Part shown: piece by piece, positions 1-11,390 of the stretch
Layout of the letters: the number at the start of each line of letters is the position of its first letter
Position numbering within the stretch: the first letter of the stretch is position 1
From: Scylla paramamosain
Lineage: Eukaryota; Arthropoda; Malacostraca; Decapoda; Portunidae
Reading direction: 5' to 3'
Length of the DNA stretch: 64,000 nucleotides
NCBI RefSeq assembly: GCF_035594125.1
Contig: NC_087192.1
Coordinates: 13,582,990 to 13,646,989 of the forward strand
Position numbers and translations under genes: made by a program
Notes under the pieces: model-generated
What the model saw: the letters and a program-made list of their open reading frames with translations, nothing else
Database searches by the model: none
Told to the model about the DNA's origin: nothing

Positions 1-28
1 AGGAAGGAGGTAGGTAAGAAATGAAAGG

Positions 29-47
29 CAGAGAGAGACAGACAGAT

Positions 48-143
<96 letters not shown>
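29..143. repeat. (GA)n microsatellite
   Basis: Almost uninterrupted GA dinucleotide run from about 48 to 143, preceded by a degenerate GAGACAGACAGATA lead-in. The open frame across it encodes only alternating Arg-Glu and is a by-product of the repeat, not a gene. It lies in the non-satellite flank. Confidence 0.97.
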
Positions 144-146
<3 letters not shown>

Positions 147-634
147 GATACTGGGCCAGGTGGTTGTCCTGGTTCCTGTCAATTCCAACATGTTGTCAGT
201 AGTGTTATGCGATGACTGTATCTAAAAATCACATATAATATTGTCCAAGATTTATTTATTTCTAACTCGCCTCAAATGCGCACTGTAGGCAAGCTGAAGT
301 CATTGCCCTAAATAAATCATTGCTATTATGAGAGACACAGGGATACGCAGGGCACTCAGAGGTACAACCTCGTCTCGCCTCACTGATGAACTGATTTTCT
401 CTCTCGCGTCAAGCAACACCACTTCTCATGTACTGACGACGATTTAATATTCATCGCAAAATTCAATCTCGATTCGGAAACTTACCATCCAAAATTCGTT
501 CCGGCCCGTGGAGGACAGGGGGAGCGTACTGGAGGGGAGGGTGGCTGTCTGGTTCCACCCGGGGCCCAGGGCGGGGATCGGGCAGCAAGTCCCGCTCCTC
601 CTTTACCTCCTTATTAAGATATGATCGTCCACTT
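144..634. other. non-satellite flanking DNA, no gene seen
   Basis: Mixed-composition DNA with none of the satellite boxes. It is AT-moderate to about 480, then distinctly GC-rich, with short G and C runs between about 500 and 600. I see no long open frame, no tRNA-like fold and no recognisable element. It is the only stretch in the window that resembles ordinary single- or low-copy genomic sequence. Confidence 0.6.
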
Positions 635-948
635 CCAGCCCCTCACACCCAACAAGAGGCCATCGTTAACACTACGCACCAACCACCAGATACTGCCACC
701 ATTGGGGCCCTGATGGGGAGATACGGGCTCCTCCTTCCGTGACAGTGTCTGGTGAATTGTGTGTAGTAGTTCATCAAAATTAGCGTTCAGGACCTAACTA
801 CAAAGGAGTAAATTGGCCTCCATCATGCCCCAGACACTGCCATGCGAGGGACCTCTTTTGGGGAGAAGAGTGCGCTTTCCATGGCAGTGACTGGTGAGTT
901 TGTCAAAATTGTCTTTCTGATGACCTCTTGTTCAGTGTGAGGGGCTGG
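635..948. mobile_element. 314-bp element with 30-bp terminal inverted repeats (MITE or foldback-like)
   Basis: The 30 bases at 635-664 (starting CCAGCCCCTCACAC) match the reverse complement of 919-948 at 27 of 30 positions. Inside, two related blocks lie in tandem at about 688-755 and 833-898. Each opens with CAGAYACTGCCA and closes with a CAGTGWCTGGTGA motif, so each is itself a loose inverted repeat. There is no coding capacity, which fits a short non-autonomous DNA transposon. No clear target-site duplication is visible outside the ends (ACTT on the left, AGGG on the right), so the boundaries or superfamily are unsettled. An alternative is a non-mobile inverted duplication. Confidence 0.55.
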
Positions 949-977
949 AGGGTTGCAGCGCCACTGTCCCCACACTT

Positions 978-1276
978 CGTGAAAACTCGCTTCGTTTAAT
1001 GCGATTCCCGCGTCGTCATCGTAAAACTCGCTTCGTTTAATGTGATTCCTGCGTCGTCATCGTGAAATTCGCTTCGTTTAATGTGATTCCCGCGTCGTTA
1101 TCGTGAAAATTGCTTCGTTATCGTGAAAACCGCATCGTTATCGTGAAACTCGCTTCGTTTAAATTAATTCCCGCGTCTTATTGAAAATCGCATCGTTATC
1201 GTGAAAACTGCATCATTATCGTGAAATCCGCTTCGTTATCTTGAAAATCGCATCGTTATCGGCACCGGCATCGTTT
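978..1276 (+). repeat. CG-containing minisatellite, 20-bp and 41-bp units
   Basis: Three copies of a ~41-bp unit (978-1019, 1020-1060, 1061-1101) are followed by 20-bp units (1102-1121, 1122-1141), another 41-bp unit (1142-1181), then further ~20-bp units to about 1259 and a degenerate end. The 20-bp unit reads roughly CGTGAAAACCGCATCGTTAT. The 41-bp form is one such unit plus a diverged 21-bp partner ending in GATTCCCGCGTCGTCAT. It is unrelated to the 95-bp satellite by eye. Confidence 0.85.
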
Positions 1277-1390
1277 ATTTATTTATTTATTTATTTTAAT
1301 CTATTTACTCATTTACCTTTCTATTACTTTATTTTCTATATTTGTTTATATTTATTTATTTCATTTTCCTTTTATTCATTTATTTTCCTT
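1272..1390. repeat. ATTT-rich low-complexity stretch
   Basis: Repeated TTTA units followed by T-rich sequence with scattered ATTT. It bridges the minisatellite and the satellite edge. The open frame across it is a composition artefact. Confidence 0.85.
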
Positions 1391-1439
1391 AACGGGAAAC
1401 CTCAACCTGTAGCTGACACAGACATTTTGGACAACATGG
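1391..1439. other. short junction between flank and satellite
   Basis: About 50 bp of intermediate composition with no satellite box until the monomer tail GATAAACACTCAAAAG near 1,446. The first recognisable monomer is type c, cut at its 5' side, so the array boundary falls inside a monomer. Confidence 0.5.
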
Positions 1440-3856
1440 CATGCTGATAAACACTCAAAAGACACATTTCTGATAAAGTCGTATGTTTCACGCATTTTGG
1501 CGTTTTACTACCTGATAATGTGAAAAAAGAAAAAAAAAAAAACTTTTTGGTAATATTGTTGTTTCTGTATATAGAGTGCTTGTCATGCATTTTAGTATTA
1601 TGGTACGTAGAAATGTAAAAACTCATGTAAAACACTTTTTTCGTAATGTCCCTTCGTTTCCCCATACAGAGTACTTTGCGTGCAGTTTTGCATTGTTCTA
1701 CATAACAAGCTAAAAACATTCAAAATACTCGTTTTTGGGATAGTTATACTGTTTTTCCACGAAGAATTTTTCTGGAAGCGTTTTAGCGTTTTGGTACTTA
1801 TGTAGCTCAAAAAAAAAAAATCAAAAAAAGAGGTTTTTGGTAATGTTGCTTTGTTTTTCTATATAGGGTGCTTTCCATGCTTTGTTAATTTGTGCCTAGC
1901 CAGCTCATAAACACTTCAGAAACACGTTTCGGGAAATATCGTTTCCTTTAAACATATACAAATATTTTACGTACATTTTGGCGATTGGGTACCTAACAAT
2001 GTGAAAATAAACTTTTTGGTAATATTTTCTCTTTCTCCATATAGAGTACTATTCATACGTCCATTGTCCATTGTGGTACCTAAGAATCTTAAAAATTCTT
2101 ATAGCACTCGTTTCTAGTAAAGTCTTTTCATTTCCTCATATAAAGTACTTTCCATATATGTTGGCGTTTATGTACGTAATAAACACTCACAATATTTGTT
2201 TTTGGTAATAAAAGAGTGTTTTCATGTTTTATATTTTTTTAGCGTTTTGGTACGTAAGTAGCTGAAAACACTCAAAAGACACGTTTTTTGTAATGTTATT
2301 TTGTATTCCCATATACGGTGCCTTCCATAATTTTTAGCGTTTTGGTGCCTAACACGCTCATAAACTCTTAAAAGATATATTTTTTGAAATCTCGTTTCCT
2401 TTACCCATGCCTAACACATACACATTTTTGGTAATATTATTCTGTTTCTCCATATAGAGTGTTATTCATGCGTTTTAGCATTATGATACCTAAGAAGCTC
2501 AAAAACTCTTATAATACACGCTCATCGTAATGTTCCTTCGTTTCCCCGTATAGATTACTCCCCTTGGATTTTGGCATTTTTCACGACAAAGATAAAAAAA
2601 AAAAAAGCAAATTGCTTGTTTCTGGTAATGCTCTTGTGTTTCTCCATAAAGGGCGTTTTGCATTTTTTAAGCTTTTTGGAAATAGGTCAAAAGACACAAT
2701 TTTGGTAATGTCTTGTGTTCCTATAAACGGTGATTTTTTTTGCTTTTAAGTGTTTTGTTAACTAATACGCACATCAGTACTCAAAAGACACGTTTCTGGA
2801 AATGTTTCCTTTCCCCATATTGAATGTTTTTTTTTTTATGGACTTTTGCGTTTTATCACCTAATAGTGTGAAATACCTTCAATATACTCTTTTTAGTAAT
2901 AGTGTTCTGTTTTTCCGTATACAGTGCTATTCATGCTTTTTTTTTTTTTGGTACCTAATAAGCTCAAAACACTCATAATACACGTTCCTCGTAGTGTTTA
3001 TTTTTTCATTTCTTGATAGAGGGTACTTTTCATTCATTCATTCATTCATACGTTTTTCTACGTAATAAGCTAAAAAATACTGAAAATATTTTATTTTAGT
3101 AATGTTATTCTGTTTCTTAAAAAAAAAAATGCGTTTTGCATACGTTTTACAGTTTTGGTACTTTAAGTAGCTGAAAAGCTCTCATAAGACACGTTTTTGG
3201 TAATACTGATTTGTTTTCTCGTATTGGGAGCTTTCTATGTATCTTAACGTTTTGGTGCCTAACAATCTCATAAACACATATTCCTAAAGATATATTCCTG
3301 TCTTTTCATTTTTCATTAGAGGGTACTTTACGTGCATTTTGGCGTTTTGGTATTTCAAAATGTGAAAAAAAAATCATTTAAAATAAGTTTCAGTTTCTCC
3401 ATATAGATTGCAATTTACACGTTTCAGCGCTTTGTTACATAAGGTCAAAAACACTCATGATACACGTTTCTCATAATGTTTTTTTTTTTTTTTCTCTCTC
3501 TAAATGAGGTACTTTCCATGCAATTTGGCTTAAAAACACGTAAAATACACGATTTTCGTACTCAATGCTTTCAATAAATGGTGTTTTCCATACGTATTAT
3601 TGTTTTGGTACATAACTAGTTTAATAACCCTGTTTTCTTACGTAATAAGTTAAAAACACGATTTTCGTAGAGTCATTGTGTTTTTCAATAAATGGCGTTT
3701 TCCATACGTATTATCGTGTTGGAACATAAGTTCTTCTTACGTAACAAGTTAAAAACACTAAAATGTTTGTTTTTGGAAATATTATTACTTTTTTCACCAT
3801 AAAGAGAGTTTTCTATGCGTTTTAGCGTTTTGGTGCGAAAAAAAGTTTATAACAAT
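1440..3856 (+). repeat. diverged edge of the 95-bp satellite, plain pentamers
   Basis: All monomers have the same polarity (CCATATAGAGTG, then GCATGC-like, then GGTACCTAA-like boxes). Reading from 1,440 the types run c-d-e-a-b repeatedly for about four and a half pentamers. Type c is recognised by TTCCATGC plus GGTGCCTAACACGCTCATAA; d by TCTGGAAAT and CTAACAATGTG; e by ATTCATGCG and CTAAGAAGCTC; a by CTCGTAATG and TAACAAGCT; b by CCATAAAG and TAAGTAGCT. The copies carry many small deletions and homopolymer runs, including a (CATT)4 near 3,031. They do not match the later super-units closely, as expected for an array edge that has escaped homogenisation. Confidence 0.85.
3549..3765 (+). repeat. 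local ~109-bp tandem duplication in the edge satellite
   Basis: The string ACGATTTTCGTA at about 3549 recurs about 109 bp later. In both copies it is followed by AATAAATGG and GTTTTCCATACGTATTAT. The two copies resemble each other more than they resemble neighbouring monomers, so this is a recent local duplication slightly out of the 95-bp register. Confidence 0.65.
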
Positions 3857-3956
3857 NNNNNNNNNNNNNNNNNNNNNNNNNNNNNNNNNNNNNNNNNNNN
3901 NNNNNNNNNNNNNNNNNNNNNNNNNNNNNNNNNNNNNNNNNNNNNNNNNNNNNNNN
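3857..3956. other. assembly gap (100 N)
   Basis: Exactly 100 unknown bases, the usual placeholder for a gap of unknown size. The left side is diverged edge satellite. The right side enters a super-unit at the phase that recurs at 28,600 and 53,429. The two sides therefore need not be close together in the genome. Confidence 0.97.
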
Positions 3957-5834
3957 CAATTAAAAGTGTTATTCATGAGTCTTATCATTTTTGGTATGTA
4001 AGAAACCTCTATATACATGAGTTTTTGCGTTTTTTGTCTTGTGGTTCTTGTGAAACTATAAATTAATCATTATACACGTTTCTCTAAATGTCCTTTTGCT
4101 TCCCAATATAGAGTGCTTTTACATCCATTTTCGCGTTTTTTGTAGGTGAAAAGCTCAAAAACACTTTTTGGTAATGTTATTCTATTTCTTCATATTTGTT
4201 GCTTTGCATCCCTTTTAGCGTTTTTTCTACGTGAAACACTGAAAAGACACGTTTTCAGTAATTTTGTTTTGGATTCACATATTGACTGACTTCCATATTA
4301 TTTATCGGTTTGGTGCCTAACATGCTGAAAAACACTGAAAAGATAGGTTTCTGGTAAACTCGTTTAATTTCCTCATATAAGTGGCTTTGCATGTACTTTA
4401 GGGTTTGGTAAATAACAATCCGAAAAAAAGCTATAATTAACTTTTTTGATAATGTTCTTTTTTCCTCATAAATTCCCTGAATTTTGGCAGAATTTTGGCA
4501 TCTCGGTACTTATGAAAATCAATACAAAAAAAATTGCAATTTTTTATTTATTTTTTTTTCTCTTTAATGAGAGTTATTTGTGGTTTTTAACGTTTTGGTA
4601 CTTAAGAAACTTAAAAACAGTCATAATACACGTTTTTCGTAATGTCCTTTCGTTTCCGAAAGGTTTCTTTGCATGTATTTATCCGTTTTTATAGGTAACA
4701 TGATCAAAAACACTTAAAACATGTTTTTTGTAATGTTTTTCTGCTTCTTCATAAAGGAGTGTTTTGCATGCGTTTTAGCGTTTTGGTATGTAAGGAGCTC
4801 AAAACACATAATGGCAAGTTCTTGGTCAAAGTTGGTTTTATTTCCATGTAATGTGATTGCCCTGCTTTTTAGTGCTTTATTGCCTAACACGCTCAAAAAC
4901 ACTCAAAAGACACTTCTGGTAATGTCATTTTTTTTCCAACATAGTTTCGCGTGCTATTTGGGGTTTTGCTAACTATGAATGTGAAAAAAAAACACTCAAA
5001 ATACACGCATTTCATAAGATTGTTCTGTTTCTCAATTAATATTGTTATTCAAGAGTTTCAGCATTTTGTTATCTAGGAAACTACTCCATATACACGAGTT
5101 TTTGCGTTTTTTGCCTTGTTGTTATTTTGAACTATAAAACACTCATTATACACTTTTCTCGCAATGTCCCTTTCTTTCTCAATATAGAGTGCTTTGCATC
5201 AATTTTCGCGTTTTTTTTTTGTAGGTAACAAGCTCAAAAACACTCAAAATGTACCTTTTTGGTAATATTTTTCTATTTCTTGATATTGGTTGGTTTGCAT
5301 CTGTTTTAGCGTTTTTCTACGTAAAATACTGAGAAGACACGTTTTAATTAATTTTGTTTTGGATTCACATATTGAGTGAGTTCATTATTATTTATCATTT
5401 TGGTGCCTAACATGCTGAAAAACACTCAAAAGACAATTTTCTGGTAAAGTCATTCAATTTCCTAATATAGGATGCTTTGCATGCTCTTTAGGGTTTGGTA
5501 CATAACAGTCCGAAAAAAAAAGCTAAAATCAACTTTTTTGATAATATTCTTTTATCATATAATTGCCCTGAATTTTCCCAGAATTTTGTCATCTCGGTAC
5601 CTATGAAGATGAATGATAAAAAAAAAAAAAAATTTATATATTTTTTTTTTATTTATTTATTTTTTTTTTTCTAAATAAAGAGTGTTATTTGTGGGTTTTA
5701 GCTTTTTGGTATTTAAGGAACTTAAAAACACTCATAATACACGTTTCTCGTAATGTCCTTTCGTTTCCCAAACATAAGGTTCTTTTTATGTATTTAAGCG
5801 TTTTTATCTATAACATGATCAAAAACACTCAAAT
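3957..5834 (+). repeat. forward family A block, unit 1
   Basis: Family A is two diverged pentamers in a row, each a-b-c-d-e plus a truncated second e (e'). Diagnostic strings are GGTAACATGATC (a1), TATGTAAGGAGCTC (b1), GGCAAGTTCTTGG (c1), CATATACACGAG (e1'), TTCTACGTAAAACAC (b2), TAACATGCTGAAAAAC (c2), CCGAAAAAAAGCTA (d2) and GTGTTATTTGTGG (e2'). An A-run and T-run sit between e2 and e2'. The block continues from the unit's preceding A array across the arbitrary start and ends where the family B left arm begins. Confidence 0.85.
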
Positions 5835-8800
5835 TACATGTTTTTTGTCTTTTTTTATTCCCATATGGTGATCTTTCCATGCTTTTTAGCATTCTGGTAC
5901 CTAGCAGATTCATAAACATTCAAAAGACACGTTTCATTAAATTTAGTTTTGTTTGTTAGTTAGTGGGCTTCCATACATTTTGGCGTTTTGGCACCTAACA
6001 ATATGAAAAAAGACTCAAAATACACGTTTTTGGTAATGTTGTTATGTTTATCCATAGAGTGCTATTCATGCGTTTTCACATTTTGCTACCTAAGAAGCTC
6101 AAATTTACTCATAATACACGTTTCTCGTAATGTCTTATTCTTTCTTCATATAGAATACTTTGCATACATTAACAAGCTAAACACTCTCAAATGATTTCTT
6201 TTTGGTGATATTATTCTGTTTTTCCATAAAGTGTGTTTTTCATGCATTTTACCTTTTTGGTACGTAAGAAGGTGAAAAAAAAACTTAAAAGACACGTTTT
6301 TGGCAAAGTAGTTTTTTTTTTTATTTCCATGTATATGTGTATATAAACTTGTTAACTACAAAACAGTAAAAAGCATGAAAACTTCCCTATACTGGAAAAG
6401 CAAAAACAACATTTTTTTCAGTATTTTTCAGCTACTAACGTACAAAAACGCTAAAATGATTGCAAAATTCCCTTCATGAAAAAAACAAATAACCTTACCA
6501 CAAACTAGTATTTCATTTTATTTCTTAAGCTTGTCACGTACAAAAGCGCCAAAATGCATGCAAAGTACACTATATATGGATACGAAAGTGCATTACGAGA
6601 AACGTGCAGTATGAGTGTTTTCAAATTATTAGGTACCAAAACGCTAAAGCGAATGAATAGCACTCTATATGGAGAAACAAAAACGCAAAAATGCATGAAA
6701 AGCATTATATATGAGGGAAAATACGACACTTCTAGAAACGTGTCTTTTCAGTGTTTGTAATCGTATTAGGTACCAAAACGCTAAAAAGCAAGGAAAGAAC
6801 CATACATGGGAAAACAAAACATTACAAAAAAGTCTTTTCATTGTTTTGAGCTACTTACATACTAAAACGCAAAGGCGCATCCAAAACACCTTTTATGGAG
6901 AAACAGCAAAACGTGTATTTTTAATGTTTTAAGATAATTACGTAAAAACTTCAAAATTCATGTAAAGTTCCGAATATGGGGAACCGAAAAGACATTACGA
7001 GAAACGTATATTATAATTGTTTTACACCTTTATTAGGTTGAAAAATACGAAAATGCATGAATAGCACTCTATATGGAGTAACAGAGCAACATTACTAAAA
7101 ACGTGTATTTTGTTTGTTTTAACAATGTTATGTACCAAAACGTCGAAATTCATGCAAAGTGCAATCTATGGGAGAAACGAAACGAAATTTCCAGAAACGT
7201 AAATTTTGAGTGTTTATGAGCGTGTTAGGCACCAAAACTCTAAAATATATAAATGGAAAGCATTCTATATGGGAATAAAAAACAAAATTATCAAAAAAAT
7301 AGTATTTTTTTAGTGTTTTTGAGCTACTTTTATATCAAAACGCTTGAACAGACGCAAAACATGCTTTATGGAAAAACAAAATAACAATACAAAAAAAAAA
7401 CTATATTTTCAGTGTTTTTGAGGTATGTAAGTAGAATAACGCCGAAATGTATGCAAAGTTCCATATGCCGGGAAACGGAGACATTTCGAGAAACGTGTAT
7501 TATGAGAGCTTTTCAGCTTTTTAGGTACCAAACACAAAGGCACCTTAATAGTACTCTATATGGAGAAACAAAACAACACGAATGAAAATATATATTTTGA
7601 GTGGTTTTCATATTATTAGGTACCAAAGCGCAAAAATACATGCAAAGACCTCTAATAGACGACACAAAACGAAATTACAAGAAACCTATCTTTTGAGAGT
7701 GTTTCTACGTGTTAGGCACCAAAACAATAAGAGGTATGAAAAGAGCACTATGTTGGAAGGGAAAAAGAAATAACCAACAAAGTGACTTTTCACGTGTTTG
7801 GAAATTTTTATATTTATAATGAACCAAAACGATAAAACATGCAAAACACCCTTCCTGCAGAAACATAAAACATTACCAAAAAAGAGCATTTTGAGTGATT
7901 TTTCAGCTTGTTATGTACAAAAGCGTCAAAATGCATATAAAGTACCCTATATAAGAAAACGAAAAGACATTAAGAGAAACCAATATTACGAGTTTTTTTT
8001 TTATTTTTTAGCTTATTAGGTACCGAAACGATAAAACGCACGATTTGCCTTATGTATGGAGAAAACGTGTATTTCAAAAGTATTTAGCTTTGTTAGGTAT
8101 CAAAACGCAAAAATGCATGCAAAGCACCCGATATGGGCAAAATAAACGACATTTCCAGAAACATGTCTTTTGAGAGTTTATGAGTGTGTTAGGCACAAAA
8201 AGCTCTTAAAAAGCATGGAAAGTATCGTAAATGGGAAAACATTAAGTGTTTTGAGGTACTTACATACCAAACCGCTAAAACGGTTGGAAAACACACTTTA
8301 TGTTTATGAGCATGTTAGCTACCAAAAAGCTAAAAACCAAGGAAAGCACCCTATAGGAGAAAACAAAAAATTACAAAAACTTTTAATTTCAGTGCTTATG
8401 AGCTACTTACATACAAAAACACTTAAACGCATCCAAAATGCCTTTTTTTTTTTTTTACTGAATAACATTACCAAAAAAGCGTATATTTTCAATGTTTTGA
8501 GCTTGTTACGCAAAAAAAAGTAACCTAAGACATTATGAGAAACTTATATAAAGAGCGTTTTTGAGCTTCTCAGGTACCAAAACGCGAAAATGCATAAATA
8601 ATACTCTCTTTAGAGAAACACAACAATATTAGATACCAAAACGCTAAAAAGCAACGAAAGCTCCCTATTTGGAAAAGCAAAACATTACCAAAAGCGTGTC
8701 TTTTGAGAGTTTTTACAGCTACTTACGTACCAAAACGCTAGAATGCATACAAAGCACATTTTATGAAGAAACAGAATAACATTACCAGAAACGTGTATTT

Positions 8801-9428
8801 TGAGTTTTTTTTTTTATATTACGTAAAAAAAAAGCAAAAATGCATGCAAAGTATCCTAAATGGCGATACGAAAAGAAATAAAAAGACACTTCATTTATCA
8901 GTGTTTTTGAGATTCTTAGGTAGCAAAATGCACAAACGCATGTATAACATTATATATGAAGAAACAGAAGAACATTACCGAAAACGTATATTTTGAGTGT
9001 TTTTTCACATTGTTACGTAACAAAAACGCCAAAATGCATGGAAATCACCCAATGTGGATAAAATAAAGGACATTACGAGAAAGATGCCATTAGTGTTTTT
9101 GAGCGTCTTAGGTACCAAACGCAAAAACTATTTAGTACCACTGTATATGGAGAAACAGAACATTACCAAAAACGTTTATTTTGTGTTTTTTTCACAATTT
9201 TATGTACCAAAAGGTCAAAATGACTCCAGAGCACCATCTATGTTTGGTGAGATGAAACGATATATCCAGAAACATGTCTTTTGAGTGTCGATTATTGTTG
9301 TTAGGTACCAAAGTTATAAAAAGCATGGAGAGCTACCTATATGAAAGAACAAGTCAACCAAAAATTTATCTTTTCGGTATTTTCAGCTACTTACGTACCA
9401 TAACGCTGAGATGTATGCAAAACACCCT
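5835..9428 (-). repeat. left arm of the large inverted repeat, unit 1 (family B)
   Basis: Plain-pentamer satellite whose sequence is matched, in reverse complement, by 11,575-15,485. About the first 500 bp is forward and the rest, from about 6,335, reversed; the same flip is mirrored in the other arm. Pairs that fix the match include 6,505-6,729 with 14,601-14,825, 7,686-7,889 with 13,424-13,627, and 9,190-9,420 with 11,580-11,830. The arm is shorter than its partner mainly because of a ~327-bp deletion near 8,300. Confidence 0.88.
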
Positions 9429-11390
9429 TTTCGAGACTTTACGAGAAACCTGTGTTGTGAGTGATTTCAGCATGTTAGTCACCAAAACAATAAATAATAT
9501 GGAAGTCATTCTATGTGAAATCCAAAACAAAATTACTGAAATCGTGTCTTTTCCGTGTTTTACGTAGAAAAACGCTAAACCGGATGCAAACCAAACAAAA
9601 TGAAAAAAAATAGAAAAACATTACAAAAAAGGTACATTTTGAGTGTTTTTGAGCTCTTTACTTACAAAAAACGCGAAAATGATTGCAAAGCTCTCTATAT
9701 TGGTTAACAAATGGACATTACGAGAAATGTGTATAATGAGTGTTTTATAGATTCTCAAGAACCACAAGGCAAAAAACGCAAAAACTCGTATATATGGAGA
9801 TACCAAAATGCTAAAACTCCTGAATAACACTCTTAATTGAGAAACAGAACAACCTTACTAAATACGTGTATTTTCAGTGTTTTTCACATTCTTAGTTACC
9901 AAAACCCCAAATTGCATACGAAACTAGCTTTATGTGGGGAAAAAAGTGACATTACCAGAATAGTGTCTTTTCAGTGTTTTTGAGCGTGTTAGGCAATAAA
10001 GCACTAAAAAGGAGAGCAATCATATTACATGGGAATAAAACCAACTTTTACCAAGAACTTGCCTTTAAGTGTTTTTGAGCTAAAATGCATGCAAAACACC
10101 CCTTAATAACATTACCAAAAACATGTATTTTCAGTATTTTTAATTATGTTACCTATAAAAACTCTAATAATGCAAAGAACCTTATGTTTGGGAAACGAAA
10201 GAACATTTCGAGAAACGTGTATTATGAGTGTTTTTTTAATTTTTTTTAAGTACCAAAAAGGTAAAACCCTAAAATAACATTCTTTAGAGAGAAAAAAGTA
10301 AATAAATAAAAAAACTTTTTTTTTTTTTATTTATCTTCATAGGTACCGAGATGCCAAAATTGTGGCAAAATTCAGGAAAATTATGTGAGAAAAGAATATT
10401 ATGAAAAAAAAGTTAATTTTAGCTTTTTTTTTCGGACTGTTATATACCAAACCCTAAAGTGGATGCAAAGCCACCTATATTGGGAAATTAAACGACTTTA
10501 CCAGAAACCTGTGTTTTGAGCGTTTTTCAGCATGTTAGGCACCAAAACGATAAATAATATGGAAGTCACTCAAAATGGGAATCCATCACAAAATTACTGA
10601 AAAAGTGTCTTTTCAGTGTTTTACGTAAAAAAAACGCTAAAAAGGATGCAAACCAACGAATATGAAGAAATAGAATAATATTACCAAAAGGTATATTATG
10701 AATGTTTTTGAGCTTCTTACCTACAAAAAAAGCGAACATGGATGGAAAGCACTCTATATTGGGATACAAAAGGACATTACGAGAAACGTGTATAATAAGT
10801 GTTTTATAGTTTCACAAGAACCACAAGGCAAAAAACGCAAAAACTCGTGTATATAAAGAATTTTCTTAGATACCAAAATGCTGAAACTCAGGAATAACGC
10901 TCTTAATTAAGAATACAGAAAAACCTTACCAAATTTGTGTATTTTGAGTGCTTTTCACATTCTTAGTTACCAAAACTCCAAATTGCATGCGAAACTAGCT
11001 TTATGTGGGAAAAAAATGACATTACCAGAAAAGTGTCTTTTGAGTGTTTTTGAGCGTGATAGGCAATAAAGCACTAAAAAGCAGGGAAATCACATGACAT
11101 GGGAATAAAATCAACTTTTACCAAGAACTTGCCTTTAAGTGTTTCTGAGCTCCTTACATATCAAAACGCTAAAACGCATGCAGAACACCCTTTATGGAGA
11201 AACAGAATAACATTACCAAAAACATGTATTTTGAGTGTTTTTGATCATGTTACCTATAAAAAAGCTTAAATACATGCAAAGAACCCTATATTTGGAAAAT
11301 GAAAAGACGTTACGAGAAACGTGTATTATGAGTTTTTTTTTAAGTTCGTTAAGTATGAAAAAGCTAAAACCGACAAATAACATTCTTTAT
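9429..11390 (-). repeat. inverted family A spacer between the arms, unit 1
   Basis: All monomers are reversed and carry the family A marks in reverse complement, for example ACCACAAGGC with CGCAAAAACTCG (e1') near 9,765 and 10,825, and TTTTTTTCGGACTG (d2) near 10,430. Two partial decamers are present. The inverted-repeat match between the arms stops at about 9,428 on the left and 11,575 on the right, so this block is the non-palindromic centre. Confidence 0.85.

Noticed and set aside
21..215. Open frame with a long Arg-Glu repeat
   Set aside because: It is the translation of a (GA)n microsatellite; no conserved flanking protein sequence and no gene context.
144..634. Possible exon or promoter in the GC-rich flank
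   Set aside because: No open frame of useful length, no convincing splice pair and no clear core promoter; composition alone is not enough.
1272..1390. ATTT run as the poly(A) tail of a retroposon
   Set aside because: No retroposon body, promoter box or target-site duplication is visible next to it; simple low complexity is enough.
3857..3956. Open frames crossing the run of N
   Set aside because: They are products of unknown bases and carry no information.
6505..6932. Open frames of 60-120 codons that recur with conserved sequence in all three super-units and on both strands
   Set aside because: Conservation is that of the DNA repeat, not of a protein. Frames start and stop at arbitrary monomer positions, are broken by small indels, and overlap open frames on the opposite strand.
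7460..7500. CENP-B box-like string around GGGAAACGG
   Set aside because: The core pattern TTCG-four bases-A-two bases-CGGG is not met on either strand here, nor in the other TTCGTTTCC-bearing monomers.
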